A stretch of 64,000 nucleotides of DNA from the NCBI RefSeq assembly GCF_000471905.2, contig NW_006499644.1, positions 720,036 through 784,035 of the forward strand, read 5' to 3'. Of this stretch, positions 1 to 11,529 are shown in pieces (within the stretch, counting starts at the first letter, position 1; every line of letters starts with the position of its first letter). This stretch comes from Amborella trichopoda (Eukaryota > Streptophyta > Magnoliopsida > Amborellales > Amborellaceae). A program made the translations under genes and the position numbers. The notes under the pieces are model-generated. The model was not told the origin of the DNA, did not search any database, and was given only the letters and a program-made list of their open reading frames with translations.

Positions 1-733
1 ACCCTCGTGTGCTCTAGCAGGCGCAGAACTGGCGCTGCCTCGAGCTGTGGGGTGCAGATGCATGGCACGTGCGGGGTTGGCCTGAGAAGACTTAGCCCTA
101 GATGTGAGCTCAAGACAACATGAAAGTTGCCCTGAGGAGTGGCTCGAGTGGTTGGACCATGAGCCTTCAGGTGTGTACGAGAGGTGGAGGCCGTAGGGTC
201 TTCGTCTCAATGTATCGGGCCTTTAGGCATAGAGGTTTGAAGTGGTGAAGAAGCATGGGGGGTTGCCTTGTGGCGACCCTCAGGAGCGATGATGACCTGC
301 TTGCCTTTCGCAAAAGTGGTCGAGGCAGCCTTCCAGCGTACCTCAGCATTATGACCAGCAAGGGATTTTTCCAGTAACAGGGTGCGTGCTATGTGCGATA
401 GCAGTTGTGCTACCAATGTGAGGGGCCTTGTTGGAGGGTCCACCAAGGTGAGAAAGCGGGGAGTCAAGGACCTTCAAGTCCCTTCTCGCACCAATCCAAG
501 AAAGAACCTGAGAGCCAGACTGTGAGTCCCAACTCAGAAGGAGTGTAGGGAAGGAGGCTTGAGCAGCTTGCTTCCTTGGGACAGTAACGAGTGCGGGGAT
601 AAGAAAGTCCCCAACTCAGATGAATGAATTGCATAACCCAGATTTCATATAATGCGATGCAAAAAGTAAAAGACGAAACTGATCAAACAAGAGCGAACCG
701 ACAAAGGGGTAGTAAGTCCCCAAGTCTCCAAGA
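1..733 (-). mobile_element. Tat element A: leader and gag N-terminal remnant
   Basis: This stretch is the diverged counterpart of 19,440-20,317 in element B and lies in the same place, directly inside an LTR end. Read on the minus strand, about 320-230, it still encodes the short motifs KGKQVIIAP and GRHKATPH found in element B, so it is the N-terminal, basic, proline-rich start of a Tat gag. The reading switches frame several times and no long open frame survives. The left side is cut by the window edge. Assignment to Tat is inferred from element B, whose pol is recognisable. Confidence 0.6.
717..730 (-). other. Degenerate primer-binding site of Tat element A
   Basis: On the minus strand this reads TGGAGACTTGGGGA and sits 3 bases inside the LTR end at 734. 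It aligns with the better preserved TGGCGACTCC site of element B at 20,303-20,314. Sites of this type are used by Tat-like elements and pair with the 3' end of a tRNA, probably tRNA-Arg (inference). The copy here has lost several matching bases. Confidence 0.45.
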
Positions 734-1589
734 TGGTTAGGTGCCTTGATCTCACCCTCCTGATCTAGAAGATTTGGTGGCATGTATCTCGGGTATTAAG
801 GAACCCAAGATTTGAGATTTCTCTCTCGGGAACCGTTCCTAAGAGCAAGGGCAGGTATGCCAACCGATGAGAGAGGAATTAAAGTTGGGTTCGAGACTTC
901 TCGGGCTGGCTCATGTGGGCGCCTTCTTAGATCATGAAGAACGTCCCCCAGCTGCTTTAGCTAGTTTAGAATAGCCTCCCTTGACCTGCTATCGCCTTGT
1001 TATCTACACAACACTAACACAGTTAATTTTCACGAAAAGTGGGCCAAAGGGGCCCACCCTTGTCTTAGGGCAATTTACATTCACATGAGAGGGTGATGAA
1101 ATGGAAGGTTCAAATAAAGATAGAAAAGAGAGGAAAACATGATGAAGGGATACTAGCATAATAGTTGGATAGTGACCGACTCTGAGTGGTTGCAAGACGG
1201 GCATAGTACTCAGGACCAGTATGACGACAATAGTACTCGAAACTGAGGCCGATAAGACTGTCCTAATCTGGTGTGGTGACAAGATGGGCATGGTACTCAA
1301 GACCAGCACAACAACAATACTACTCGATACGCAAACTTCCATAGCAGTGCTAGACTGAGCCTACCCTCAGTCAAATGAGAAGAGAAAAGAATGGAAAAAA
1401 AGCACGAGACAACAAAGAAATGGAATACCAATGGCGCTAAGCATCGCCGCCATCAACCGTGGAGTAGTAGTGTCACAACCCTTGGACGGCGCTTGACACT
1501 ACTGCTCACGGCTAGATGGTGAGGAGTGAAGTATAAGTGGCGCTAGGCATTGTCGTTTAGCAACATGTGAAGGCAGAACACCACCTCAC

Positions 1590-1900
1590 GGGCGGCGATA
1601 GCCTCTTGTGAAGCGCGTGACGATAGCCATTTACAAAGCGCATGACGATAGTTCCCTCTAAGGTACACGACAATAGGAGTGAGATGCAAGGAAGAGGCTT
1701 GCGAATGACGATAAGCACCGAACGCACAAAGGAACGTCGTGGACGGCGATTGGCACCGAGCACGTGAAGGAAGCTCACGGACGGCGATAGGCGCCGAACG
1801 CACGAAGGAAGCACGAGAGCAACGATAGGCACCGAGCGCACGAAGGAAGCTTGCGGACGATGATAGGTGCTGCCACGACCCTTCGCAAGCGGCGATAGGC
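1590..1900. repeat. 36-bp minisatellite in Tat LTR
   Basis: Imperfect tandem units of about 36 bp, each with a GGCGATAGGC-type core followed by a CGCACGAAGGAAG block. They lie downstream of the LTR TATA box, so inside R/U5. The inverse LTR copy carries the same array at about 9,740-10,170. Apparent open frames across it are produced by the repeat and are not believed. Confidence 0.7.
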
Positions 1901-2427
1901 ATCGCTGTCTACAATAGGAGCTCAACAAGGGAAGACCCCAGCAGGCGGCAACAAGTTTTGTCGTCTGTGCTCCTCGCTAAGATTTCAAGGACACATTGCG
2001 GATAGTGATGAGTAGCGCCATCTGCAAACTTCGTTGAGAGATAGAGGCGAACAAAAAGAGGGGAAGGAAGCTCGTGCATGGCACTGCCATCGCCATGCGG
2101 GACCTGTAAAGCCACAGAAGAGAAAAAGAAAAGAAAGAGACATGCATGACACTACTACTGCCGTGCATGGCCTCTGAGAGAGGCTCAGACGAGGAAGAAG
2201 AAACCGAAGAAAAGAGAGATTGAGAAAGAGAAGAGAATCAGAAATGAAAAGGAAAGAAGAGAGAGAATGATTTACTTGAGCCTAAGGGTACAATTTCAAA
2301 ATTTTCTCTCTCCTTTTCTCTATCTCACAACGTGAACCAACAATAAGACAAAATGGAAATTTTACTAAGCCAAGTTCTCTTTTGGTCAAAGGTTTCAAGG
2401 TCTTTCGAGTACAATGATAGTACGTGA

Positions 2428-2435
2428 TATATATA
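2428..2435 (-). promoter_or_regulatory. TATA box of Tat LTR (element A)
   Basis: TATATATA in a well conserved setting on the minus strand; the inverse LTR copy has the same motif at 9,311-9,318 on plus with matching flanks (TCAC-TACTATCATTG). Agreement between two diverged copies supports a real LTR promoter. Transcription would start some 25-30 bases further on. Confidence 0.55.
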
Positions 2436-3779
2436 GAGTTGTGCCCAAACATGAGTGGATTGATCAAAAGTGAACCTAATTGCTAGAAATTAAGATTTAA
2501 TTGAATTAAAATAAATTAGAAATTAGGGTGTAAAATGACAGATTTGCCCCTTCCTAACAATATGTAGAACTCCAAAACAGTCCCTATCCTACGTTAGAAC
2601 TTTTACGATCTTTCATGGATGATTTGGGGTTGTTCTGATTACCATTTGATCGAAAGATGACTGTTTTCTTATAGGGCTCGGCATGGCGATCGATTTGATA
2701 CCAACTTCGAGACATGGATCGTGTTTTTAGGCCACGATCATGCGACTTGAAATTTGGATGAATCTTGAAACTTCATATCAATGGTGTGCTCATTCCTAGA
2801 TGTTTTTCTTTAATTTCTTCACTGAATCACACTGACCATGCCATCACAATCATGTGACAACAAACGTAGCTCAATTTCGTGTCTAGACGAGGATTTTGCA
2901 ACTTTGGAGTTTTGGGTTGGAATTTGCAGTCACTTCATCGTCTTCGTGTGTGGAATTCGACCGTTCAGCATGTACGGGGTTCGGACTAAAGAGAACCCTA
3001 GACCTTACGCACACGATGGAACTGGTTTCCCGTCGATCGGGAGAACAACCACCGTGATTTGGCCGCTCGAGCAAGAGGGGATGTTGCTGATTTGCCTGCA
3101 ACTTTCTTCATGGATCAGCAACTTCTCCCAATCTTTTCTATGCTCTAGAGCGTCGTCACGGGGCGTGCCACATATCAAAACGCTCGTCTTGATGAGACGA
3201 ACACGATCACAAAATTTTAACCCAATTCAACTTAGGACGAGTGAGATATAAACCCCAAAAGTCATTGTTCGTGACTATGCCTTTAATGGTGATTACTTGC
3301 AGAGCGATCGCACAGGAGTAGTGTGCGACTCCTCCTGTTTTGGTTTTTTCCCCATAACTTTGTCCTGGAGTGCCCGATTAAGCCGAAACGTGATCCATAA
3401 GGGTTTTCGACAGTGCCAGATCCAATGGAGATAGTCCCACAACAAATTGAGACACCAAAAATATAGTTATAGGGTCTGTTTTAGGGTGCTAGAGGTTGAT
3501 TCTACCAAAACTGCTTCTTGGTTTGCACTGTTCTAGACATATCGGATTGTGAAAAAACTTGGCAGGTGGCCTTTTGAAGTGTTTATGAAGATCTTGATCA
3601 GTTTTGAGGCCATTAAGCAATTGTCAAAATTTCCACTGTTTGTTAGGCTTTATTGACCGGCTTCTCCCTTTTATTTCACATTGGGGACCCATGGTGATGA
3701 AAAATGTCTTCCAACATGAGGTTCTTCACATCTAGGATGGCGCCTAGAAGTTGGGCTATGAAGACTAAAACAAAGGCTT

Positions 3780-4060
3780 CACTGCTATGCACAAGTCACT
3801 AAAAGGCAGCCTTATCGTTGTGCGCAGAAGGCAGGGCTATCGCCGGCTACGTAAGGCTTCCTACAAAACGCTAAGGCATAGCACCGGCTACAATCGTAAG
3901 GGAGTATCACCGGATGTCACTAAAAGGCGTAAAGCCAGCTACTCTTACAAGGAGGCTATCACTGTGCGTAGAAGGTAGGGCTATTGCCGTGTGCAGAAGG
4001 CAGGGCTATCTCTGTCTCACGAGTAAGGGGCTATCGCCATCTGCCGAAGTAAATTGGAAG
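3780..4060. repeat. Degenerate tandem repeat, GGCAGGGCTATCGCCG core
   Basis: Loosely repeated units with the core AGGCAGGGCTATCGCCG, in the same style as other GGCGATAG-type arrays in the window. It separates the LTR of element A from the block holding a minus-strand promoter near 4,920. No coding frame is credible here. Confidence 0.45.
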
Positions 4061-4880
4061 CACTGCACAAGGACCAAGAGAAGCGTGGGGTAACGCCATC
4101 TACGTCTAACACTTGTGCTCCAACTGTTTGCATGAGTCACCCGTGCGGCACGCCACGTCCCTCGAAATCTGGGCACGCCGCCTGACACTCGCGACGTTGC
4201 CTGTCATTGCATGTGCGGAGGGTGACCGTTCACCATCCCACGATCCTTCACCTCCCCGATCGTTACATCCTCATGATGCCTCGGGTTCTCACTGGCGTTT
4301 CCTCTCCTCGTCGGGAACTCACTTCTACTCGTTGGGAAAACCATCCCTGTCTATTCCCTCTCTTCCACTGGTGACCAAAGCTAACTGAACGCCACCAAAT
4401 TCTTGAAAAAACTCCCTTGTGACCCTACGGGTTTCCCTTCTCCCTTCTTTGCACTCCTCAACTTGTCAGAATTTCACTGTGTTTCCGGTGAGCTCACTGC
4501 TGGTTCTCCTTCTTCTCTCCCGATAACCAGAAGACCGTCAGGATCCTTTGACCTCTTTCTATCCTTCCCGGCAAACACAGAACGACCGAAAGATCACTGA
4601 AATTCTAGCAGAGTACCACTGTGACTCTTGCAGTTTCGCCAGAGTCTCAATGAAGCCCTGTGAAGCTCCCTGTTCCCTGCTCAGGATGTCTCAACACTCA
4701 CAGAAAACATCTGCAAGCACGTTCCAAAGATTCGCAACTTGCTCAAGTTCACCGGTAAGCTCTTGAAGGCTGGTATACGACGAGCCTTTCTTCACTGTTT
4801 TACTGGAAAACTCTTGCCGGAGGTCTCTTGACGGAAGCTCCGACTCTCTTTCTCTCTAAAAAAATTTCTTCACTGTTTTA
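4061..4880 (-). other. Non-coding stretch, putative leader of the minus-strand promoter
   Basis: About 800 bases rich in pyrimidines on plus, with short open frames only and no protein family I recognise. It lies directly downstream of the minus-strand TATA box at 4,916-4,923, in the position that 30,000-30,700 holds relative to the plus-strand promoter of element D. I therefore treat it as the decayed transcribed leader of an inverted copy of that block. The similarity over this part is weak by eye. Confidence 0.3.
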
Positions 4881-4915
4881 CCTTTCGATAAAACAGTAAA
4901 ATGGGGGTTTTCCCC

Positions 4916-4923
4916 CTTTTATA
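4916..4923 (-). promoter_or_regulatory. TATA box, inverted copy of the Tat antisense promoter
   Basis: Minus strand reads GAGTATAAAAGGGGG. The surroundings 4,880-5,050 match, in inverse, 23,230-23,410 and 29,820-29,990, including the CCCTCACAA-TTCGAAAT stretch, so this is a third copy of one promoter block. Motif plus conserved context support it; no transcript evidence is available. Confidence 0.5.
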
Positions 4924-5049
4924 CTCAGCAGTGCTGCGAAGTGTCCCTCACAAGTTCGAAATGATGCTCCAATACTTGTCTTCAGACAACGATAGGTCCA
5001 GGCCAGGGCAGGTCAAGCCTGAGGCCCGAATGAAAGTCATTGCCGCCTG

Positions 5050-5250
5050 TGCCTCATGAACCCACTGCTATTGCTCTGTCTTATCACCGCGTGCTTCACA
5101 AAAGGCTATTGTCATGCGCTTCACAAAGGGCAATGGCCGCACGCTTCAGAAGCTATTGTCTCGCGCTTCACAAAGTGTTATCGTCGTACGCCTCACCAAA
5201 GGCTTAAATACCGTGCGTCGCACCAATTACATTTCCTATGCTAGCACTGT
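5050..5250. repeat. Tandem repeat, CGCTTCACAAAGG units
   Basis: Five or so imperfect units of roughly 26-30 bp built on GCGCTTCACAAAGGCTATTGT. It lies just upstream of the inverted promoter block. There is no coding evidence. Confidence 0.5.
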
Positions 5251-5289
5251 ACGCATGCTATCGCACTGTCAACTGTAGATTTTTCCCAC

Positions 5290-7750
5290 TTTCCCCCAGA
5301 TCGTGACCTAACATCCCCATAAGCGGCCACCACTTTCCATCCCTAGGGAGTCAAGTCTCCAGTTACGGCCGTGTGAAGTCACATTCCCTTGCCACCGTAA
5401 TGGTCTAGGTGCACAACCCTAAACTACATGGTCCAAACTATATGACCTTAAACTGTAGCAGAGATCTACTTGCACAACCTTAAACTGCACAGTCCTTGAT
5501 GCATGACTCGAAACTGCATAACCACGGTCTAGCTGTATGACCTTAACTGTAGTGCATGTCCTTGTCGCATGACGTTGAAAGGCTTAGCACCATGGTCCAA
5601 ACTATATGACCTTAAACTGTAGCGGAGGTCATGTTGCACAACCTTAAACTGCATGGTCTTAGCTGCAGGACTTTAAACTTCATAGCCATGGTCTAAGCGA
5701 TAAGACCTTAAAACTGTAGCGCATGTCCCTGTAGCAAGACATTAAAACGACATGATAAATAGTCCATGCGCATGACTTTAATCTGTGAAATGAACACACC
5801 TCCCTCAGCCCCAGTAGAAGTCACATCCATATAGTGGCCCATCATCCCCCGTGGAGTTAGGGTCATTCTTATCTCACTAATCCCTAGTGGGGTTGCACCT
5901 GTGCTCTGGCTTGTCATTCACAATGGAGTTCCATACATACTATTGTTCATTATCCTCGTGGTAACATGCTTACCCCTTCAATCCCCTTGGATCAGTTGTA
6001 CACCAAGCTATCCTATCCCCAGGGGTTGGGTTACTTTCTCACGAGCCATGGAGTTCCATCTTTCACCATAGGGAGTCATACTTGTCCCCTAATTCCCAAT
6101 GAAGTCTGCTTCTCCATCTAAACCTCCTGCTGGTTTTAACCATTTTTATCCCCAGGAGAGTCGAATTGCTATCCACAGACTTATTCCCCATGGAGCTTCA
6201 CCTACATGGCAACCCACTTAAATTGGTCTAGGTGCACGACCCTAAACTGCATGGTCCAAACTATTTGACCTTCAACTATAGTGGAGGTCTAGTTGCACGA
6301 CCATAAACTGCATAGTCCTAATTACATGACTTTAAACTGCATAACATCGGTCCAAGCCATATGGCCTTAAACCATAGTGTGCATCATGGCCACATGATGA
6401 TCAACTACTTTGCCGATGTCCAGGAGGCATGACTTTAAAGACACCCCCACACATGCGTACATGCCCTTTGTGTGAATTTTCATGCACATCTTCCCTAACT
6501 GACCCATTCGTGTGAGCACACCACCATCATTGCTTCCATAGTGAGTCCATGCAGTTCACTACTATCATCTATCATTCCTCAGTGAGTCTCACCCATGCTC
6601 ACAAAATGGCGAACCATCCTACTATCCATACTTTTCGTAGGTTAGTGGGTCACCACTTTTCACCTTCCACACATATATCATCCATCTTTCATAGGTAGCC
6701 TCGTTCCATCTCCCCAAAGTGAGTCAAAATCACCACCACACTCACTCCATGGCCTCTATAGATTGCCATCCATCTCTATCGTGGTCCAGTTGTATGACCC
6801 TAAACTATAGTGCACGTCTTGGCCACATGACGTAGAAGGCTACGCACCGGTCGCGAAGGCATGACCTTAAACATGCCTTCACAAAAAGAAGAAAAGAAAA
6901 TAGCAGGCATGGTGAATACCTGGATAGGGGAATGCCATGAGTAAAAATGACGGACGAGTATGGTGACAAAACCATGAGTAAAAGAGTTCCATGAAAATAA
7001 AAACCAGGGCATGGTGAAATCCCCAAAAGGACGCCGTGAGCAAAAACGGATGAAAAGGGTAGACATGGCCACAAGGTCATAGGTAAAAGAGCCCAAAAAT
7101 AAACGAGGTTGGTGAAAACCGTCTTTACAGCACCATTTCCTTAGTCTAGGTGAAAACCTGTAAAGGGTGCTTGGACCAAAAAAAGCAGGTTGATGCAGCA
7201 TCACAGTCTCAGTCGGCACCCAATTGCTACATAGGCGTAATCCTAGCTAATGAGGTCAACACAAAATCGTCAATTGCTAACATCTAATCACAACACAAAA
7301 TGGCTCATCCAAGAGTGAGAGTGTCATAATATCTGCCACACTTCAACCCCAAAAACAAAACGAGTCCCTGAGGGTGCGGGCGATGAACAACACATCCCTA
7401 AAAAAAAAACAAATGAGTCCTTGAGGGTGCGTGCGATGAACAATAAATCCGTTAAAATGCTAAAGATGCTCATGAAGGCAAGAAAGTGACAAAGCCAAGG
7501 TAGAACCTGCCAGAGACTTCTGGTTGTTGCCTCATCACGAGGCCGCCTCATCAAAATCCCCCCTAGCCGACAGGCCCAGACCTTCAGGATAGGCCAACCA
7601 AAAAGCCCCCTTACTAGACCCAGTTGGATGGGGCGTACAAATGTACCCTGATTGTCAAAAGAAAATCTGGTGTAGCAGTAGACAATGTTGACTGAAGGCT
7701 CATAGCACTTACCTGCCAGGTAGGCCCGATTTTGGTCAACGAGGTCCACA
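5290..7750 (-). mobile_element. Inverted copy of the Tat 3' non-coding block
   Basis: This region is the inverse of 27,090-29,500 in element D, and of most of 21,165-22,980 in element C. Three parts can be matched by eye: 5,290-6,200 (promoter-distal unique block with the motif CCCCxxxGGAGT), 5,400-5,760 and 6,225-6,440 (variants of the 35-bp repeat), and 7,040-7,750 (block next to the LTR). With the LTR copy at 7,760-10,690 it would form the 3' end of a plus-oriented Tat element. No protein-coding sequence is seen. Confidence 0.6.
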
Positions 7751-9310
7751 TAAAAGCCTTAGTGGTCAGAATACCAAATAGTCCCTTGAGGGTGATCCCT
7801 CAAAGTCTCTTCTCCCCTAAAGTCTCCACTGATGGACCTGTACATTGCATCCAAATGTTTGAGCATCCTAGTTACAACATTGCATGGATCTCTTCGGCGT
7901 TCACATGGTTCAGTGGCTATGAAGAAAAAAGAAATAAAGCCAAAGGAATTTTTTGGAATGTTATCCTTTTCGCTTCTCACAAAGCACGACATTTGGTGGG
8001 GCATGCTGTTTGAAGATATTTTTCAACACCATACGTCCCCGATGCGGAATAAAAAGAAGCCCGTCAATAAAGCCTAACAAACAATGGAAATTTTGACAAT
8101 CTCAGAATGGCCTCAAAAATGGTTAAGGTGTTCATAAAGACTCCAAAAAGTCTCTTGCTACATTTCTTATTATTCTGATATGTCTAAGGTAGTGCAGACT
8201 AAGAAATAGTTTCGGCAAAATCTATCTCTAACCCTAAAACGGACCCTGTAACTCAAACTATATTTTCGATGCATCAAAAAGCTATTAAATCATGGCCATT
8301 AGATTTGATACGATTGAAAACCCACAGAAGTCAAATTTCAACTTAAACAGACACTCCAGGAAGAAGTTATGGGTAAAAGATCAAAACAGGAGGAGCCGCA
8401 CATTATTCCTGTGCGTTCACAAAGCAAGTAATCACCATTAAAGGGGCAGTCACGAATAGTGACTTGCAACGCTCATATCTCACTCATTCAAAGTTGGATC
8501 TCGCTCAAATTTTGTGAGCGTGTTAGTCTCATCGAGATGAGTGTTTTGATATGCGGCACGCCCCGTGACGACGCTGAAGCGCGAACAAAAGCTAGAGAGA
8601 AGTTGTTGATCCATGAAGAAAGTTGTAGAAAAATCAGCAACGACATGCCTCGCCCGGCTGGCCAAATCACAACGCTCGTCAACCCAATTGATGTAAAATC
8701 AGTTGCGTTGCATGCATAAGATCCATAACTATCACTGATCCCAACTCTGTGTGTGATAAACGGTCAGATTTCGCACATGAAGCCGATGAAGTGGCTGTGA
8801 ATTTTGGAGCTAGAATTTCAAATTTCGGTCAAAACTCAAAAGTTGTGAAATCTTTGTCCGGGCACGAAACTGAGCTACGTTTATTACCACATGACCGTGA
8901 CAACATGCTCAGTGTGATCCTATGAAGAAAGCACATAAAATTAAAAAGGGAACAGGCACATGATTGATTTTAAGTTTGTAAGATTCATCCAAATTTCAAG
9001 TAACAGGATCATGGCTTAAAAACACCATCCATGGCTCGAAGTTGGTATCAAATAGATCACCATGTCGAGCCCTACAAGAGAACAATAATCTTTCGGACAA
9101 AAGACATCAGAGCAGCCTCGAATCATCTATGAAAGAACACGCACGTTCTAGGGCAACAGTAGGGACTGTTCTAGAATTTACCCAATTGTTAGGAAGAGGC
9201 AAATCTGTTATTTTGCACCCTATTTTCCTATTTTATTTAATTCAATTAAATCTTAATTTTCAGCAATTAGGTTTAATTTTGGCCAATCCACCCATGTTTG
9301 GGTAAAGCAT

Positions 9311-9318
9311 TATATATA
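9311..9318 (+). promoter_or_regulatory. TATA box of plus-oriented Tat LTR
   Basis: GCATTATATATATCACATAC, the counterpart of the minus-strand TATA at 2,428-2,435 with conserved flanks on both sides. Confidence 0.55.
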
Positions 9319-9739
9319 TCACATACTATCATTGCACATGGATCGAACTTTGCTTAATAAAATGTTTTCTCATTGTTGGGTCGCGTCTTGAGAGAGAGAG
9401 GAAGGAGAGAGAAACTTTTGGGTCGGCACCCCTGGGCTTAAGGTAAACCGTTTTCTCTCTCGTATCTTCTTTCCTCTCTTCTCTTCACTCTCTCCTTCTC
9501 TTTCTCTTTCGTCTGAGTTTTTTTCTCAAAGGCTATGCACGGTAGTGGTAGCGCCATGCATGCCTCTTTCTTTCTTTCCCTTCCTATGGTTTCATAGATT
9601 GTGCATGGCGATGAAAGCGCCATGTGTGAGCTTCTTTCTCCCTTTCTTCATTCGTCTCTATCTCTCAAAGAAGTTTGCAGATGGCGCTGCTCATCGCTGT
9701 CCGTAGGTGTATCCTCAGCATCCCGCGTAAGCACAGACG

Positions 9740-10170
9740 ATGATGCCTATTGTTGCCCGCAGGGGTCTCACCCTATTGCGTGCCTATCGCAGACGGCGAT
9801 GCCTATCGCCGCTGCCGAAGGGTTGTGGCAATGCCTATCACAGTCCACAAGCATCTTTCGTGCGCTCTGTGCCTATCTCTGTGAACAGGCTTCTTTCGTG
9901 CACTCAATGCTTATCACCGTGCACAGGCTACTTTCTTGTGCTCAGTTCCTATCACCGTGCATAGGCTTCTGTCATGTGCTCGGTGCCCATCTCTGTCTGC
10001 AGGATTCTCTTACGTCCCATGCCAACCTCCATGCACCTCACCCGAAGCTATCGCTGCCCATAAGGGATATGTTGCATTCTCGTGTTGCCAACTGTGATGC
10101 CTATCACCGCTCACAAGGGATGCACTACCTTGTCGTGTTGCCAATGGCGATGCCTAATGCCGTTTGAAGT
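9740..10170. repeat. 36-bp minisatellite, inverse copy of 1,590-1,900
   Basis: Tandem units with GCCTATCGCC-type cores separated by CTTTCGTGCxCTC stretches, the reverse complement of the array in LTR A. The long open frames here follow from the array's period being a multiple of three. Confidence 0.65.
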
Positions 10171-10690
10171 TCGCTGCCTGACCCTTTCGTAATGAGCAGT
10201 GAGGGTCGCAGCACTGTTACTCCACAGCTGTGGGTGGCGATGCTCAACGCCATCCGGATCCTACCTCTTTGCCGTCTCGCTCCTTCTCTTCGTTCTCTTT
10301 TCTTTTTTTCTCTCCTCATGCTCACTTGACTAAAGGATAAGGCTCAGTCTAGTATTGTCATAGCGGTCTGGCTATCGAGCAGTATTGCCGTCATGCTGGT
10401 CCTGAGTACCATGCCCCTCTTACTGCCACACCAAATTAGAACAGTCATATCGAACTTGGTTTCATGTAGTATTGCTGTCGTGCTGGTTCTGAGTACCGTG
10501 CCCATCTTGCTACCACGCCGAGTCGGTCACTGTACTGGTCTAGCTATCATGCTAGTCTCGTCCCTTTGTCAAGTTTTCTTCTCTTTTTTTTCTTTATTCA
10601 AACCTTCTTCTTCATCACCCTAATTTCCTGCCTTCTCTACTATATGAATGTGCATTGCCCTAAGATAAGGGTTGGTACCAAAATGCTTGT

Positions 10691-11500
10691 GTACTATGAA
10701 AGCCGTAGGATAATAAGCCCTGATCCATAAGCGAAATTTCCAACAGTCTCAGAATGGTCAAAGAAGATTCAAGAAAATCGATAAAGGCCCCCTAAGAACA
10801 CCTATGGAGTTTCCTCACAATACTACGAGTTTAAGGTAGTGCAGACGCATAAATAGTTTTGGAAAAATCAACCTCTATCGTCCTGAAATAGACCTTATAA
10901 CTACATCCCTATCACCGGAGCATCAAACGACCGTATGACCACTTCCATTGGATTCAGAACATCTAAAAACCCTTAAGAACCAAGTTTCAACTTTATCAGA
11001 TGTTCCTGGACCATGTTATGGCCAAATTACTCGAAATAGGCAGGTCACACACTATTACCGTGCACCCTCAGTGAACCAGTTTCCATTAATGGAAACTGTG
11101 TTCATGGGTTTTGAGCTTAAATTTGAAAGGCCATATTTCTCTCATCCCAAGCTGGATCAAGCTCAAATTTTATGGGTGTGTTCATCTTGTTGACCTAAGC
11201 ATTTTGATATGTGGCATAACCCATGATGTGGCCTGAGCTGGGAGAAATACACAAGAGAAGATCATAATTCAAGGTAAGGTTGCAGGTTTTCCATCAGGAG
11301 CGCACCTCAATCGTGTGGCCACATCATGACGATCTCACATCGGATCGACCCGAAATCAGAGCCATTGTGAGCACAAGATTTGCGGTTTCATCAAAGCCGA
11401 ACCTCGTACATGATGGACGGTCAGATTTGACGAATACAAAATTGCTGCACTTTCAAGCCACCGAAAACCATACTCTGGCTAAAAGATAAAAAATGGAACA
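10691..11500 (+). mobile_element. Second, truncated Tat LTR U3 copy
   Basis: Diverged direct copy of about 8,080-8,960. Shared landmarks in order are AACAGTCTCAGAATGG-type, TTTAAGGTAGTGCAGAC, the CATTTTGATATG-GGCA stretch near 11,205, and a purine-rich end. It stops near 11,500 where a different Tat block begins. It carries no coding sequence. The repeated U3 suggests either two LTR ends brought together by deletion or a tandem duplication. Confidence 0.5.
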
Positions 11501-11529
11501 TGGTCGTTCGGGCACTAAACCAAATTCTT

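Larger units (their letters stand above)
734..3720 (-). mobile_element. 5' LTR of Tat element A (right end uncertain)
   Basis: The LTR starts, in plus coordinates, with TGGTTAGGTGCC, also seen at 62,229 and as TAGTTAGGTGCC at 20,318. In minus orientation this is the LTR 3' terminus ending in CA next to the primer site. Order from left to right: a terminus shared with the other LTRs (734-1,015), a 36-bp minisatellite, a GA-rich stretch (2,170-2,280), a minus-strand TATA box (2,428-2,435), an A/T-rich stretch (2,490-2,550) and a long tail. About 1,020-3,720 recurs in inverse orientation at 7,990-10,690. The outer LTR end is not visible; the right limit is where that inverse match fades. Confidence 0.6.
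7760..10690 (+). mobile_element. Plus-oriented Tat LTR copy (3' terminus missing)
   Basis: From about 7,990 this is the inverse of 1,020-3,720: U3-like tail, A/T-rich stretch (9,230-9,290), TATA box (9,311-9,318), GA/CT-rich stretch (9,440-9,600), minisatellite (9,740-10,170) and the GCCCTAAGATAAGGG block at 10,660. The last ~280 bases, equivalent to 734-1,015, are missing; a second U3 piece follows instead. The start is uncertain because no polypurine tract is recognisable near 7,750. Confidence 0.6.

Noticed and set aside
1543-1928. Overlapping 119- and 123-residue minus-strand open frames
   Set aside because: They lie in a 36-bp minisatellite; the period is a multiple of three, which keeps frames open without coding. 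The predicted residues are simply repeats.
2838-3251. 137-residue plus-strand frame in the LTR
   Set aside because: Lies in U3 of a Tat LTR; the matching copy at about 8,460-8,900 does not keep the frame and I recognise no domain.
4113-4766. Three short plus-strand frames in pyrimidine-rich sequence, possibly a host exon
   Set aside because: No recognisable domain, no splice context that I trust, and the stretch sits between Tat blocks downstream of a minus-strand promoter copy.
9601-10167. 188-residue plus-strand open frame
   Set aside because: Same minisatellite in inverse orientation; no family resemblance, and the frame is not kept in the other LTR copy.
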